A stretch of 45,162 nt of DNA from CAWUKT01 sp963923035 (GCA_963923035.1 CAWUKT010000058.1:1-45162), one strand, 5' to 3'; shown: positions 25,392 through 34,261, numbered from the stretch's first letter. The notes: generated from the sequence alone by a model not told the origin. Made by a program: numbers and translations.

Positions 25392-26849
25392 ATGAAGAAC
25401 CAATCATTTACTTGGCTCACAGCGATTCTGTGTGCCCTGTTACTCTGGAGCTGTTCCAACGAAACTGTCGCACCGAAGGAAACGGCTTCCACTCCCGACC
25501 TCACCTCCGCAAATGGTAACAACGCAGTTCACCCGGTTGTAACTGGCGTTTGCTCCGACACTTCCGCCTTCCTGCTGGCCGACATGTCCAACGGTGGTAC
25601 TCAGGTCAACTACTGTGGTCCCATTCCTTGCACCGGCAACGAAAACAACTGGGGTTACGTAGACGCTTTCGCTACCGACACTGACCTCTACTTCAACATC
25701 GGCCTCGATTTCGGCTGGTACGTTGAGCGCGTTAAAGTATACGCCGGTGACGGATCCAACATCACTGTTGTCAACGGTGTTCCGACCCTTTCTGACGAAA
25801 ACCTCTGGACTGCCCTTGACATCAACCCGATTGTTAACAAGACTCAGGTTTCTGTTCCCACTGCAAGCCTCGGTCAGTGCAACAATGTCATGGCTGGCGT
25901 AACAGTCGTCAAGCTGGACTTCTTCACCGGTGCTGATGCCAACTCCCGCACGGATTTGTCCATCATCAACCCCGACTGGGACAACCCGAACCTGCCCGAT
26001 CAGAACACTACTTCTCAGTTCGTTCTGCCCTGGTGCAACAGCTGTCCTTCCGCTTCCCAGCCGGTTTGCGACGACGTCAACTACTGTGACATCAACTTCT
26101 ACTGCTCCAACTACGAGCACATCGCCCGCGTCGAGCTTGGCGACATCGACCACAGCTCCGGCAACGACGGTGGCTACGCTGACAACACCAACCTGTCCAC
26201 GACCCTCGAAGCTGGCGGCAACGCTACCATCACCCTGACTCCTGGATTCGGCGGAAGCTGCTCCTACACTGAGCGCTGGGTTGTCTTCATCGACTGGAAC
26301 CGCGACGGTGACTTCTACGACTCTGGCGAACTCGTTACCTGGGGCAAGAGCCGCTACCCGATCACCCGTACCTTCGACGTACCTGCCAATGCTGAAACTG
26401 ACTGCCCGATCCGGATGCGTGTAGCAATGCGCTGGGGATGCTGGCCTGCAGGTCCCTGCTGCTCCTACTACTACGGCGAAGCAGAAGACTACAACCTGGT
26501 CATCAGCGGTGGCAGCGGCAACGCCCGTATGGCTTCCCGTCCCGACGACAACGTCCTCTACACCGCTTCCATCAACGAGTCCGAAATGCCTGGCGATGCT
26601 GAAGTTGTAGAAGTAGACGGCACTGAGCAGTTCCGCTCCGGTTCCGACCAGCAAGTTGAAGTTGAAGTCCTCGATGCCAACAACAACATCGTCCACACCG
26701 CTAAGGTTGACGCAAAGACTGGCCTGAACGAGCTGAAGATCGGTCTCCCCGCCGGTATCAAAGGCGAAGTAACCTACCGTGTCAAGGGCAACGCCCAGCA
26801 CAGTGCTACTGAGCTTGACATCGAGTCCACCATGGGCTCCATGAAGTAA
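25392..26849 (+). CDS. GEVED-domain surface lipoprotein, probably highly expressed
   Basis: The protein has 485 residues with a lipoprotein signal (LLLWSC, Cys21). The middle of the chain is Cys-rich. A GEVED domain spans about 285-375 (VVFIDWNRDGDFYDSGELV … YYGEAEDYNLVI). The last 100 residues form a beta-rich, acidic domain with no T9SS tail. Codons end in C to a striking degree (aac, gac, ttc, tac, cgc), unlike neighbouring genes, which suggests strong selection for high expression. As a side effect the opposite strand is stop-free over most of the gene. A near-consensus promoter, an inverted repeat over the -33 box, a 140-base leader and a strong terminator frame it as one regulated unit. 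Probably an abundant surface protein; function unknown. Confidence 0.82.
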   Translation: MKNQSFTWLTAILCALLLWSCSNETVAPKETASTPDLTSANGNNAVHPVVTGVCSDTSAFLLADMSNGGTQVNYCGPIPCTGNENNWGYVDAFATDTDLYFNIGLDFGWYVERVKVYAGDGSNITVVNGVPTLSDENLWTALDINPIVNKTQVSVPTASLGQCNNVMAGVTVVKLDFFTGADANSRTDLSIINPDWDNPNLPDQNTTSQFVLPWCNSCPSASQPVCDDVNYCDINFYCSNYEHIARVELGDIDHSSGNDGGYADNTNLSTTLEAGGNATITLTPGFGGSCSYTERWVVFIDWNRDGDFYDSGELVTWGKSRYPITRTFDVPANAETDCPIRMRVAMRWGCWPAGPCCSYYYGEAEDYNLVISGGSGNARMASRPDDNVLYTASINESEMPGDAEVVEVDGTEQFRSGSDQQVEVEVLDANNNIVHTAKVDAKTGLNELKIGLPAGIKGEVTYRVKGNAQHSATELDIESTMGSMK

Positions 26850-26873
26850 GACCTCAAACTCTAGAAATATCGG

Positions 26874-26900
26874 AAGGCTGTCCCTCGGGGCAGCCTTTTT
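26874..26900 (+). terminator. Intrinsic terminator after the GEVED lipoprotein gene
   Basis: AAGGCTGTCC (26874-26883) pairs with GGGCAGCCTT (26888-26897, one G-U pair), loop CTCG, and runs into five T. Confidence 0.88.
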
Positions 26901-26957
26901 CTGTTTATAACCCTGAGATTCATTTGAAATTGGGCGGGGGATAATGGAACTTTAAAC

Positions 26958-27818
26958 ATGGTCAAAGTCATCGAATGCCCGCGGGATGCAATGCAGGGGA
27001 TTTCCCACCCCATTTCCACTGAGAAAAAGATCGCCTACCTCAACCAGCTGTTGAAGGTCGGGTTCGATACCCTGGATTTTGGGTCCTTTGTCTCGCCCAA
27101 GGCCGTCCCCCAACTGGCCGATACCGCCGAGGTCCTCGCGGGCCTCGATCTGTCCTCGACTTCGACCAAGCTCCTGGCCATCGTCGCCAATGTCCGGGGC
27201 GCCCAGGACGCTTGTCAACACGCCCCCATCCAATACCTGGGATACCCCTTTTCCATTTCCGAAACCTTCCAGCTCCGCAATACCAAAAAGACCATCGAGC
27301 AATCCGTCGACATTGTGCGGGACATCCACGGCCTCTGTCAGGCGAATGGGAAGGAACTGGTGGTGTACATTTCCATGGGCTTTGGAAATCCGTATGGCGA
27401 TCCCTGGAGTGCAGAAGTGGCGGCGGACTGGGTGGAGAAAATGGTCGACATGGGGATCAAAATCATCTCTGTGGCCGATACCGTGGGATCAGCCGATTCC
27501 ACGAGCATCCGCCAGGTATTCAAATTGCTCAGGTCCCGTTTTCGGGACATCGAACTCGGGGCCCATTTTCACGCTGCCCCCTCCCAACGCAAGGAGAAGC
27601 TGGAAGCCGCCTGGAAAGTAGGGATTCGGCGCTTTGACAGTGCCTTGATGGGATATGGAGGTTGTCCCTTTGCGGAGGATGAATTGGTGGGGAACATCGC
27701 CACGGAATCGCTCTTTTCCTTTCTGAGCGAGAAAGAAGAATTGCCCGACCACGATGGATGGGCCCTCCAACAGGCCATGATGATGGCCAGCCAGGTATTC
27801 ACAGAGCCAACTTTTTAG
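26958..27818 (+). CDS. mvaB: Hydroxymethylglutaryl-CoA lyase
   Basis: The protein has 286 residues, slightly shorter than usual. HMG-CoA lyase splits HMG-CoA to acetyl-CoA and acetoacetate, the last step of leucine breakdown. The catalytic R9-D10 lies in ECPRDAMQG, and DFGSFVSPKAVPQ is the family's second strand. The metal ligands include the HxH of ELGAHFHA. The signature loop YGGCPFAEDELVGN supplies the catalytic Cys. No signal peptide; cytoplasmic. It converges with the B12-operon end at 27825 with a gap of only six bases and no visible terminator. Confidence 0.92.
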   Translation: MVKVIECPRDAMQGISHPISTEKKIAYLNQLLKVGFDTLDFGSFVSPKAVPQLADTAEVLAGLDLSSTSTKLLAIVANVRGAQDACQHAPIQYLGYPFSISETFQLRNTKKTIEQSVDIVRDIHGLCQANGKELVVYISMGFGNPYGDPWSAEVAADWVEKMVDMGIKIISVADTVGSADSTSIRQVFKLLRSRFRDIELGAHFHAAPSQRKEKLEAAWKVGIRRFDSALMGYGGCPFAEDELVGNIATESLFSFLSEKEELPDHDGWALQQAMMMASQVFTEPTF

Positions 27819-27824
27819 AGCTTT

Positions 27825-28862
27825 CTATCGAAGGAAGAGCATGTCGCCCGGGATCACCCCGGTCGTCCATTCCGTAGTCACCTGGCCATTGGTCGGATTG
27901 ATCCTCAGCAGCCGCCCGGCCTGGACATAGTCGATGGCATCCGTCACATACAAATCCCCGGTCACAGGATCCACTTCCAACGCGTACAAAAGTTCGTCAT
28001 TGCCTTCGTAGACCACCTCCTGCAGGAAGCTGGTCGCGGTGATGGGTTGCCGAAAAATCCGGTTGCCGTCCAGGAAATAGAGGAATTCCCGGGTGGGGTC
28101 CAGGCACAATTGGGAGGGACTGCGACTGGAATCGGCGATTACAAAGTCCCGGAGCAATTGTTGATCGCTGAGGTCAAATTGCTGCAAGCGGGGAGGAGCG
28201 ACGTTCAGGCCGCCGCTGCACAGCACCCACAGGAGGCCATTCGCGTCGATGCCCATGCTGACCGGCCCTTCGCCGGTCTCCAGGCTGTCGATGACCTGAT
28301 CCGTCCCCGGATCAATGACGTACACGACGCCCGCATCATAGCCCGCCGCGTAGACCTTGTCTTGATAAGACAAAATCGCCTCTGTCCAGCCATTCACACG
28401 AATTTCCCCTGACAGCGAGCACTCACTGGGGTTGACAATGGAGATGGCGCTGGCGTAGAGGTCCGTCACGTAGGCCTTGGTGGGGGAAATAAAAGCCATT
28501 TCCCGAGGAGAAATCAGCCCGGTGATGGCACATTCGGTATCCAGGTTCCGCGCCATCCTTTCAATTTTACCGCTGTTGTTGACCACGACATAGATTTGGT
28601 CCCGGTAGAGGTACAGCGATTGCGCGACGTCTCCCAAGGGGCGTTCCGTTTTGGTTTCGAAGACATTTTGGTGAATGGTCCCCTCAGCGTCCACAAAACT
28701 CAAACTGGCATTGCCCCAAGTGAAATTCCCTTCGTTCGCCAGCAGAACCCCTTCGGAGAAATCAATGGGATCGGGCGTAGGAGGATCCGTTCTCCTGCAT
28801 CCATTTCCCAGCAGGAGAGCAGTCACCAACAAGAGGGCGATATGGAGGTTCCAGCGCATCAT
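27825..28862 (-). CDS. BtuG-like beta-propeller surface lipoprotein (YncE/DUF5074 type)
   Basis: The protein has 345 residues from ATG 28862, whose A overlaps the receptor's TGA (TGATG); a TTG one codon earlier is an alternative. The signal ends at LLLGNGC, a lipobox with weak match at -3 and -2. The rest consists of repeated propeller blades (VYVVVNNSGKIERM, AYVTDLYASAISIVN, VYAAGYDAGVVYVIDPGTDQVIDSL, GDLYVTDAIDY). In gut Bacteroides, BtuG is a propeller lipoprotein that caps the BtuB receptor and binds cobalamin with high affinity. Position as last gene of a cobalamin-riboswitch operon directly after the TonB receptor supports the same role here. The ligand is inferred from context. Confidence 0.8.
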   Translation of the reverse strand: MMRWNLHIALLLVTALLLGNGCRRTDPPTPDPIDFSEGVLLANEGNFTWGNASLSFVDAEGTIHQNVFETKTERPLGDVAQSLYLYRDQIYVVVNNSGKIERMARNLDTECAITGLISPREMAFISPTKAYVTDLYASAISIVNPSECSLSGEIRVNGWTEAILSYQDKVYAAGYDAGVVYVIDPGTDQVIDSLETGEGPVSMGIDANGLLWVLCSGGLNVAPPRLQQFDLSDQQLLRDFVIADSSRSPSQLCLDPTREFLYFLDGNRIFRQPITATSFLQEVVYEGNDELLYALEVDPVTGDLYVTDAIDYVQAGRLLRINPTNGQVTTEWTTGVIPGDMLFLR

Positions 28863-30868
28863 CAATTGGGTTGATAGGTGATTCCCAGGGAGAACTGGCG
28901 TCCCGGCATGGGGCGGAAGGGCAGGTGCTCATAAGCGGCATTCCAAATATTCTCGACACTTGCCCAGGCCTGCAAGTGCTGGTGCGTCCGTTTCAGGAGC
29001 TTGACGTCGAGGCGAACGCGTCCGGTAGTAAAGGCCGGCAAGGACTCCGAATTGTCGCGGGTGGTAAACCGACGGCCAGTGATTTGCTGGCCGTACTGGA
29101 AGCCGAAGCGTTTTACCTGTAGGCTGGCCCGGGCCGTGCCGTTGTGGAGCGGCGTATAAATCAATTGCTTCCCGATGGACTGGTCATTCGGGTTGAGTTG
29201 CTGTTGGTTCTGACTGATGGAAAGCGCATAGCCCGCCTGAATTCGCCAGTGGCCCCACGGATGACTTTTGTCCAACTCGACTTTTCCCTCTCCTCCGTAA
29301 CTCCGCACCTGTTGGACATTTTCCGCGGTCCAGAAACTACCCGTCCCCGGCGTCCACAGGATATAATTGTCGATTTGGGAGGCATATACATGCGCTTCCC
29401 CTCCTAGTCGGTAATAATAGGTCCGCCGATCGACTTGGCGGGTATTGCGGCGCCAGGTTTGGGCACCCGCCTCCACCGTCCAGGAGCTTTCAGCTTGCAG
29501 ATTGGGGTTGCCGCCTGGCTGCCAGTAGAGGTCGTTCAGGCTGGGAAAACGTTCGTTGCGGCCCAGGGACAGGTAGGTATTGATATTGCTAAAGACCGCC
29601 CGGTCTGGATTGTTCCATGTCCATTTCAGGTAGCCCATCGGGGCCGTCCACTCACTATCTTGAAAGCTCTCGCGAATGAGCAATTCAAGCCCGTGGTTGC
29701 GGGTAATCCTGCCCTTTCGGCTCATGTAAGCGGTACCATTCCAAATCCCCAGAGGACCCCCAATTCCCTCCGAATCGACCAATTGCCGTCCCCAACGAAG
29801 CCCAAAGTGGTTTTCGCTCCGGCGGTGGCCTTCCCAATCGTTCAATTCGACATCTCCCACATACTGTTGGGTACGGGTGCGCGAATCGATCTGAGCCAAC
29901 TCATTTTGGTAATGCAGATCATCCAGAATATGGGCGGCACTGCCCGTCACACGCCAGGTCCGTCGCAGGTAGAACTTTCGGGTATAGCGCAGCATACTCC
30001 GTTGTTGAAAATCCCGCTGGGTCTCGGTGAGGTTCGTGGTCAGCAGGCTGGGGGGGAGATTGCGGTCGGAGAATTGGGAAAACAAATGAATGGAGAGGTG
30101 GTCAGAGCTGGAATACAAGGGGAGAACAAGGTCCTCGGAAAAGGCAAATTGCCGGCGTTCCGCGTGGACCATGCGTTGCTCCGGGGATCCGGGCAGCGTG
30201 GCATTACGGAAGGGGAAGTCGTTGCGGCCGGATGAAAAATAAACCCCGGTCCGGTTCAGGCCAGATTCACCGATGGGCGCCGCGAAATTGACGGAGCCGC
30301 GCAGGTTCCGGAAGCTGCCGCCTTCCACGGCTGCTCCCATTGATTTTCGCAGTATCCGCCCTTCGTTTTCCCGCTCCCCCAAGCCAATGGCCCCGCCCAG
30401 CCCGCCAGTGCCCCATTTCATGGATTCCAAGCCGGGGATGACCTGGATATGCGAAAACAACTCGACCGGACTGAGAGAGAGATCGGTCACGCCCAGCGTA
30501 CTGGAATTTACAGGAATGCCCTTCCAGAAAACTTGGGTATGACCAGCACCCGTCCCGCGCAGGGAGGGCATCGCAATGCCGGTGACGCCGTAATTGCGGA
30601 CGTATATTTCGGGAGATTGTTCGAGGATTTGGTCGAGGGTACGGAGGCGGTAGAGCCTGCGAACTTCCTGGGGGACGAGGCCGCGTTCAACGCGGAGGTA
30701 GATGTTTTCGGTGATGTCGATGGGTGGCAACGGAACCACCGGGATTTCGACGATGGAAGGGGGCTGGATGGGGACAATGGAAATGGAGTCAGAACCAGTT
30801 TGGGCAGGCAGGAGGAGGGAAGCAAAGAGCAATCCCATCAGCAGCAAAAATTTGCCCGTGTACCTCAT
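28862..30868 (-). CDS. btuB: TonB-dependent outer-membrane receptor, BtuB-like
   Basis: The protein has 668 residues with a signal peptide (MRYTGKFLLLMGLLFASLLLPAQ). A plug domain follows (DQILEQSPEIYVRNYGVTG, GTGAGHTQVFWKGIPVNS, VIPGLESMKWGTGGLGG). The 22-strand barrel has the receptor signature GRNERFPSLNDLYW and ends in FSLGITYQPN. There is no CarboxypepD_reg extension. Barrel size and plug match vitamin-type receptors such as BtuB rather than SusC. The cobalamin riboswitch upstream and the BtuG-like partner downstream make vitamin B12 the likely ligand. Both ends overlap neighbours by a few bases, implying translational coupling. Confidence 0.88.
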   Translation of the reverse strand: MRYTGKFLLLMGLLFASLLLPAQTGSDSISIVPIQPPSIVEIPVVPLPPIDITENIYLRVERGLVPQEVRRLYRLRTLDQILEQSPEIYVRNYGVTGIAMPSLRGTGAGHTQVFWKGIPVNSSTLGVTDLSLSPVELFSHIQVIPGLESMKWGTGGLGGAIGLGERENEGRILRKSMGAAVEGGSFRNLRGSVNFAAPIGESGLNRTGVYFSSGRNDFPFRNATLPGSPEQRMVHAERRQFAFSEDLVLPLYSSSDHLSIHLFSQFSDRNLPPSLLTTNLTETQRDFQQRSMLRYTRKFYLRRTWRVTGSAAHILDDLHYQNELAQIDSRTRTQQYVGDVELNDWEGHRRSENHFGLRWGRQLVDSEGIGGPLGIWNGTAYMSRKGRITRNHGLELLIRESFQDSEWTAPMGYLKWTWNNPDRAVFSNINTYLSLGRNERFPSLNDLYWQPGGNPNLQAESSWTVEAGAQTWRRNTRQVDRRTYYYRLGGEAHVYASQIDNYILWTPGTGSFWTAENVQQVRSYGGEGKVELDKSHPWGHWRIQAGYALSISQNQQQLNPNDQSIGKQLIYTPLHNGTARASLQVKRFGFQYGQQITGRRFTTRDNSESLPAFTTGRVRLDVKLLKRTHQHLQAWASVENIWNAAYEHLPFRPMPGRQFSLGITYQPN

Positions 30869-31257
30869 TCGTTCCTCCCCGGAATCCAGATTTTCCGACT
30901 CACCTGGCCGCCATCCAATTCAATTTGCAGGAGCAGAACCTGGCTGGCGATGGACAATCGCCGTTCGTAGCTCACCAGACCCGGGCTCGTTTCCGACCAT
31001 TCCCACAGGCGTTGGCCTGTGACATTGAATGCTTGCACCCGTACCGACTCCTGAATCGGAGCGAATTGGAGCTGGATACCCCATTGCAGGCCGTCTTCGA
31101 ACAGTCCAATGGAGACTTCTCCTGCTCCCGGCCCCGGAGGGGACAAGTTCAGGCGGATGCGGTCGTAGCCATCTCCCGCGCCGCCAGTATACGGCGCTTG
31201 GGCCATGGCACTTCCGGCAATGGCCAGAAACACGAGGGCAATAAACCACTGCTTCAT
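30865..31257 (-). CDS. Short secreted protein, little more than a signal peptide and a T9SS-like tail
   Basis: The protein has 130 residues. A signal peptide (MKQWFIALVFLAIAGSAMAQ) is followed by YTGGAGDGYDR, a Gly/Asp linker common just after signal peptides in this phylum. The remaining 90 residues look like a T9SS type-A tail (VSIGLFEDGLQWGIQL … VQAFNVTGQRLWEW … SRKIWIPGRNE). There is no room for another domain. Both ends overlap the neighbouring genes by four bases (ATGA). It could be an accessory surface factor for the B12 receptor; the function is unknown. Confidence 0.7.
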   Translation of the reverse strand: MKQWFIALVFLAIAGSAMAQAPYTGGAGDGYDRIRLNLSPPGPGAGEVSIGLFEDGLQWGIQLQFAPIQESVRVQAFNVTGQRLWEWSETSPGLVSYERRLSIASQVLLLQIELDGGQVSRKIWIPGRNE

Positions 31258-32720
31258 CGGCGTACCCCCCTTCCGCCCGCGGTGCCGCGGCGTTGTTCGG
31301 GGGCGAGCCCCGCGTAAAAGCGGTCTGAGACCGCCAGGTCGCGGAATCCCGGCAGGATGCCGCTGTTCCAGGCGCCGCCGCGGTAGCCCGCGCCACTGGC
31401 CGAAGGCCAGCCCGCTACATTGGCCTGCCCGGTATCGTCGAGTTGACCATCTCCGTGGCCACCCGTGAAGCCGAGGCCCTCACCATTGACCGTGACGGCC
31501 AATTCCCAGAGGTTGCCGCTAAGTTCCATGATGCCGAAGTAGCTGGCGCCCGCCTGGAGGCGGGTGCTACTGCCATCGGCGGCGAAGCCGCAGCGGAGGG
31601 GCCCTTGGGGGCCGGTATAGCCATGACTGGCCAGTCCCGCCGGTGCCGAGGGCCGCTCGGCCACCATTTCATTGTCCTGCCCATCTTGCAGGACATCGTT
31701 GGCATCGACCACCGCATCAGTTCCCCACGCGAATTCCCCCGGGACCGCGTCCAGGGGGCCTCGGCAGGCCTTTTCGTATTCGAATTCGGTCATGGGGGAG
31801 AGGCCCGCCCAATCGAGGTAGGCCGTCAGGTCGTCCCAGGTCAGGAAATTGCACGCCCTGAACTGGGCGTCGTCGGGACCGTCGAAGGTTTGATCCGCCA
31901 GGCGGTCGCAGCCGTACACGGCCGGTTGGGCATCATTGCCGGGGATTTGAATCCGGATGGCATTGCGGTTTTCCGGGCCGGTGGACAGGGCTGAAGTGCC
32001 CGGGGCGGCATCGGGAGAAACAACCGTACGGGCTTGTTGCTGGGCGACGGTGAGGTGGTTGAGGAAGTCGATGTACTGGGCCTGGCTGAGTTCGTATTTC
32101 ATGCAGTAGAAGCCCGAAACGCCTTTGGGCCATGCGGCGGGGAGGTCTCCGGCGGGAGCATAATCACCCTGGTCGGAAAGTTGTTCTGCTCCGCTACCAA
32201 TCGGGAGCAGGGCTTCCGAATTTATCAGCAGCGGATTTCCATTTTCCCCGTCTCCAAATGTATTGTTCCCCACGCCATCCCCCAGTTCGAATTCCCCTCC
32301 ATTGACCCAAACCATTTCGATTCCCACCAGGTCCACCATTTCTATTTCTCCATCCAATCCATTCCCCAACTCCAACTGAACCCGGCAGCTGACATTTCCC
32401 TGCACCCCTTCCACCGGCGCGACCATGACCCCCATTTGATCGGTTGCGGCTTTCACCTCCACCAGATCTGGACTCAACGAACGCGCGGAATGGACAGGGA
32501 GCGTTTGCCAACCCGAAGCCGTTTTCCCTTTGAGAAAGAGCCAAACAGCATCGTGGTTGGAAGGAGCGGTGGTCAGGTGCCAGGCATTTTCCCAGCCCAA
32601 TTCCACCTCCAAGATCCGGTCTTCCACCTGCGTGAGGGAGGAAAACCGGAGGTTATTGGCAAAAAGGTGGCCCCAGCCAAAGCTGATGACAGCAATCGCT
32701 ATGGCCACCCATTTACTCAT
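31254..32720 (-). CDS. Secreted SUMF1/FGE-fold protein in the B12 operon
   Basis: The protein has 488 residues with a signal peptide (MSKWVAIAIAVISFGWGHLFA). Residues 25-130 form a beta-rich domain. From about 135 the formylglycine-generating-enzyme fold is recognisable: GIEMVWVNGGEFELGD, FYCMKYELSQAQYIDFLN, FLTWDDLTAYLDWAGLSPMTEFEYEKACRG, FGIMELSGNLWELAVTV, GYRGGAWNSG. Such proteins include sulfatase activators and ergothioneine-type oxidoreductases, but many are C-type-lectin-fold binding proteins. Catalytic Cys residues of true FGE are not evident. A binding or structural role at the surface is possible. Start and stop each overlap the adjacent gene by four bases. Confidence 0.78.
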   Translation of the reverse strand: MSKWVAIAIAVISFGWGHLFANNLRFSSLTQVEDRILEVELGWENAWHLTTAPSNHDAVWLFLKGKTASGWQTLPVHSARSLSPDLVEVKAATDQMGVMVAPVEGVQGNVSCRVQLELGNGLDGEIEMVDLVGIEMVWVNGGEFELGDGVGNNTFGDGENGNPLLINSEALLPIGSGAEQLSDQGDYAPAGDLPAAWPKGVSGFYCMKYELSQAQYIDFLNHLTVAQQQARTVVSPDAAPGTSALSTGPENRNAIRIQIPGNDAQPAVYGCDRLADQTFDGPDDAQFRACNFLTWDDLTAYLDWAGLSPMTEFEYEKACRGPLDAVPGEFAWGTDAVVDANDVLQDGQDNEMVAERPSAPAGLASHGYTGPQGPLRCGFAADGSSTRLQAGASYFGIMELSGNLWELAVTVNGEGLGFTGGHGDGQLDDTGQANVAGWPSASGAGYRGGAWNSGILPGFRDLAVSDRFYAGLAPEQRRGTAGGRGVRR

Positions 32721-33979
32721 TGTTTGATGATCGGTTGGATATAATCTCCGCGGTGGGTGCGGGCCCGTACGAAGTAAGTTCCGGCGGGCAGGTGCTGAAC
32801 ATCAATGGCGTTCTGACCAACCGGAGCCTGGGCCAGTGTGCGACCCTCAAGGTTGATCAGTTCGATGACGTCGGGAGCCATTTTCAAACGGCTGACATCC
32901 ACCTTCAGGACCTCGGTGACGGGGTTCGGGTAGGCGGTGATGTAAATCTGGTCGTTGAAGGGGCTCTCCGAGGAAGTGGCCACGCTGTAATCGACGGCCA
33001 GGGCCTCGGGAGAAATGCCGATTGCGAAGGAGTCGAGCTGCATGCCGGACGTATTGTAGACGTTGAAGCTGCCGAAGGAGAAGAAATCGGTCGTGGTCAG
33101 GTAGAATTGGTTGCGGGAGGTGTCCACGGCGGCTCCGGCCGGTGAAATGGGGGCCAGCGGCGTGCTGTTGAGGGCATAGCCGGGCAGGTCGACGTAATTG
33201 AAATTGCCGTCAAAGGTGCCGTAGAGCCGGTTGTTGTAGATGCCCGCTCCACCGCCAACGGGGAAGCTGACTTCCGTGGTCGTCACGGTATTGCCGAGGC
33301 GGTCCAGTTGGGTAAAGGCACCATTGGTCGAACCAAAGTTCAGGTTGTTGATGGTGTAGATCATGTCGTCGTCCGGGTTGTAGTAAACCCGGGAGAGTCC
33401 CTGGCCAAGGGTATCGAGGTTGATGGTGTCGACCAGGTCACGGGAAACGAGGGCGACCACGGCGATGCTGCCGGTGACGGAGCCAAAGGGACCTGGCATG
33501 GCCAGATAAGCAGTATCGGTCGCAATGGCAATGCCTGCGCAGGCCGTTGGGACAATGATGCGGTCCGCAGCAGTTCCGACCAAGGTGGTCTTGTTGCGGA
33601 GCTGAACGTAGTAATCGATGGTGGGGAAGCCCCGGGAAACGACGAGGAAGTCGTCCCAAATGGCCAGCTTGCGCGCGCCTTCTTCCTCGGTGCTTGCGAT
33701 CTGGGTATAGTTCGCAATGTTATAGGAGCGGATAAAGGAATCCGCCGCGACGTAGGCCGTGGTGCCATCCAGGATCACGTCCTGGACCGAACTGGCCGGG
33801 ATCGAATCGAAGACGAAGTAGTTGTTGGTGGAAGGATTCCAGGACGCAATGGTCACCTGGTTGCCAGCTCCAAAGACTCCGCCATTGGCGATGATCACCT
33901 GTTTGGATTGTTGGGCGGAAGCCGACATGGTGCTCACCCACAGAATTGCAGTAAAAATTGAGTAGTAAATGGACCTCAT
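32717..33979 (-). CDS. T9SS-exported beta-propeller protein, first gene of the B12 operon
   Basis: The protein has 420 residues from ATG 33979; the longer frame runs back through the riboswitch and is not used. A signal peptide ends at SASAQQ. Propeller blades follow (QVIIANGGVFGAGNQVTIASW, AYVAADSFIRSYNIA, AYLAMPGPFGSVTGSIAVV, MIYTINNLNFGSTNG, RLYGTFDGNFNYVDLPG, all approximate). The tail ITAYPNPVTEVLKVDV … PAGTYFVRARTHRGDYIQPIIKQ is a T9SS type-A domain. It is a second propeller in the same operon as the BtuG-like lipoprotein, but exported by a different route. Cobalamin binding is inferred only from the riboswitch. Confidence 0.82.
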   Translation of the reverse strand: MRSIYYSIFTAILWVSTMSASAQQSKQVIIANGGVFGAGNQVTIASWNPSTNNYFVFDSIPASSVQDVILDGTTAYVAADSFIRSYNIANYTQIASTEEEGARKLAIWDDFLVVSRGFPTIDYYVQLRNKTTLVGTAADRIIVPTACAGIAIATDTAYLAMPGPFGSVTGSIAVVALVSRDLVDTINLDTLGQGLSRVYYNPDDDMIYTINNLNFGSTNGAFTQLDRLGNTVTTTEVSFPVGGGAGIYNNRLYGTFDGNFNYVDLPGYALNSTPLAPISPAGAAVDTSRNQFYLTTTDFFSFGSFNVYNTSGMQLDSFAIGISPEALAVDYSVATSSESPFNDQIYITAYPNPVTEVLKVDVSRLKMAPDVIELINLEGRTLAQAPVGQNAIDVQHLPAGTYFVRARTHRGDYIQPIIKQ

Positions 33980-34090
33980 AGTGATGTTTTGTAAAAATAC
34001 TATGAGCCCCGGATGGGAAAGATGCCCCTCTGCGTAAGCAGAAGATGCTATCTCATCACTTTTCACCCGAAAGCTCCGAAGAATATTTCG

Positions 34091-34256
34091 CTTGGCAGGT
34101 CTTCTGGCTTCCCTTTTCCGATGCCTTCCCGTTTCGGTTCGAAACAGTGGCGCCAATTCGGGCCTGGATGGTTCCAGGCAGGGTTACAGCAGCGGGGACT
34201 GCTCCGGATTCACACCGGATTCCCTTTTAATCCCGGTCATAAGACCGGGAACCACG
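34091..34256 (-). promoter_or_regulatory. Cobalamin (B12) riboswitch
   Basis: On the minus strand the conserved core is plain: GGGAATCCGGTG, then AATCCGG, GCAGTCCCCGC, CTGTAACC, and the closing element GCCAGAAGACCTGCC (34106-34092). A perfect optional stem TCCCGGTC/GACCGGGA (34231-34250) precedes the core. About 110 bases separate the aptamer from the ATG at 33979. This part contains a small TCTGC-TTAC-GCAGA hairpin but no clear U-tract terminator, so translational control is more likely. It should repress the five-gene operon when cobalamin is plentiful. Confidence 0.92.
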
Positions 34257-34261
34257 CGGTA

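Noticed and set aside
25440..26801. Stop-free frame of about 450 codons opposite the GEVED lipoprotein gene
   Set aside because: It mirrors a gene with strong C-ending codon bias; its product is Val-rich without domains and has no promoter. The sense gene has a lipobox, a known domain, a promoter and a terminator.
33980..34090. Intrinsic terminator as expression platform of the riboswitch
   Set aside because: Only a small 5-bp hairpin and a short CCC/GGG stem are visible, and the T stretch after them is interrupted; translational control is as likely.
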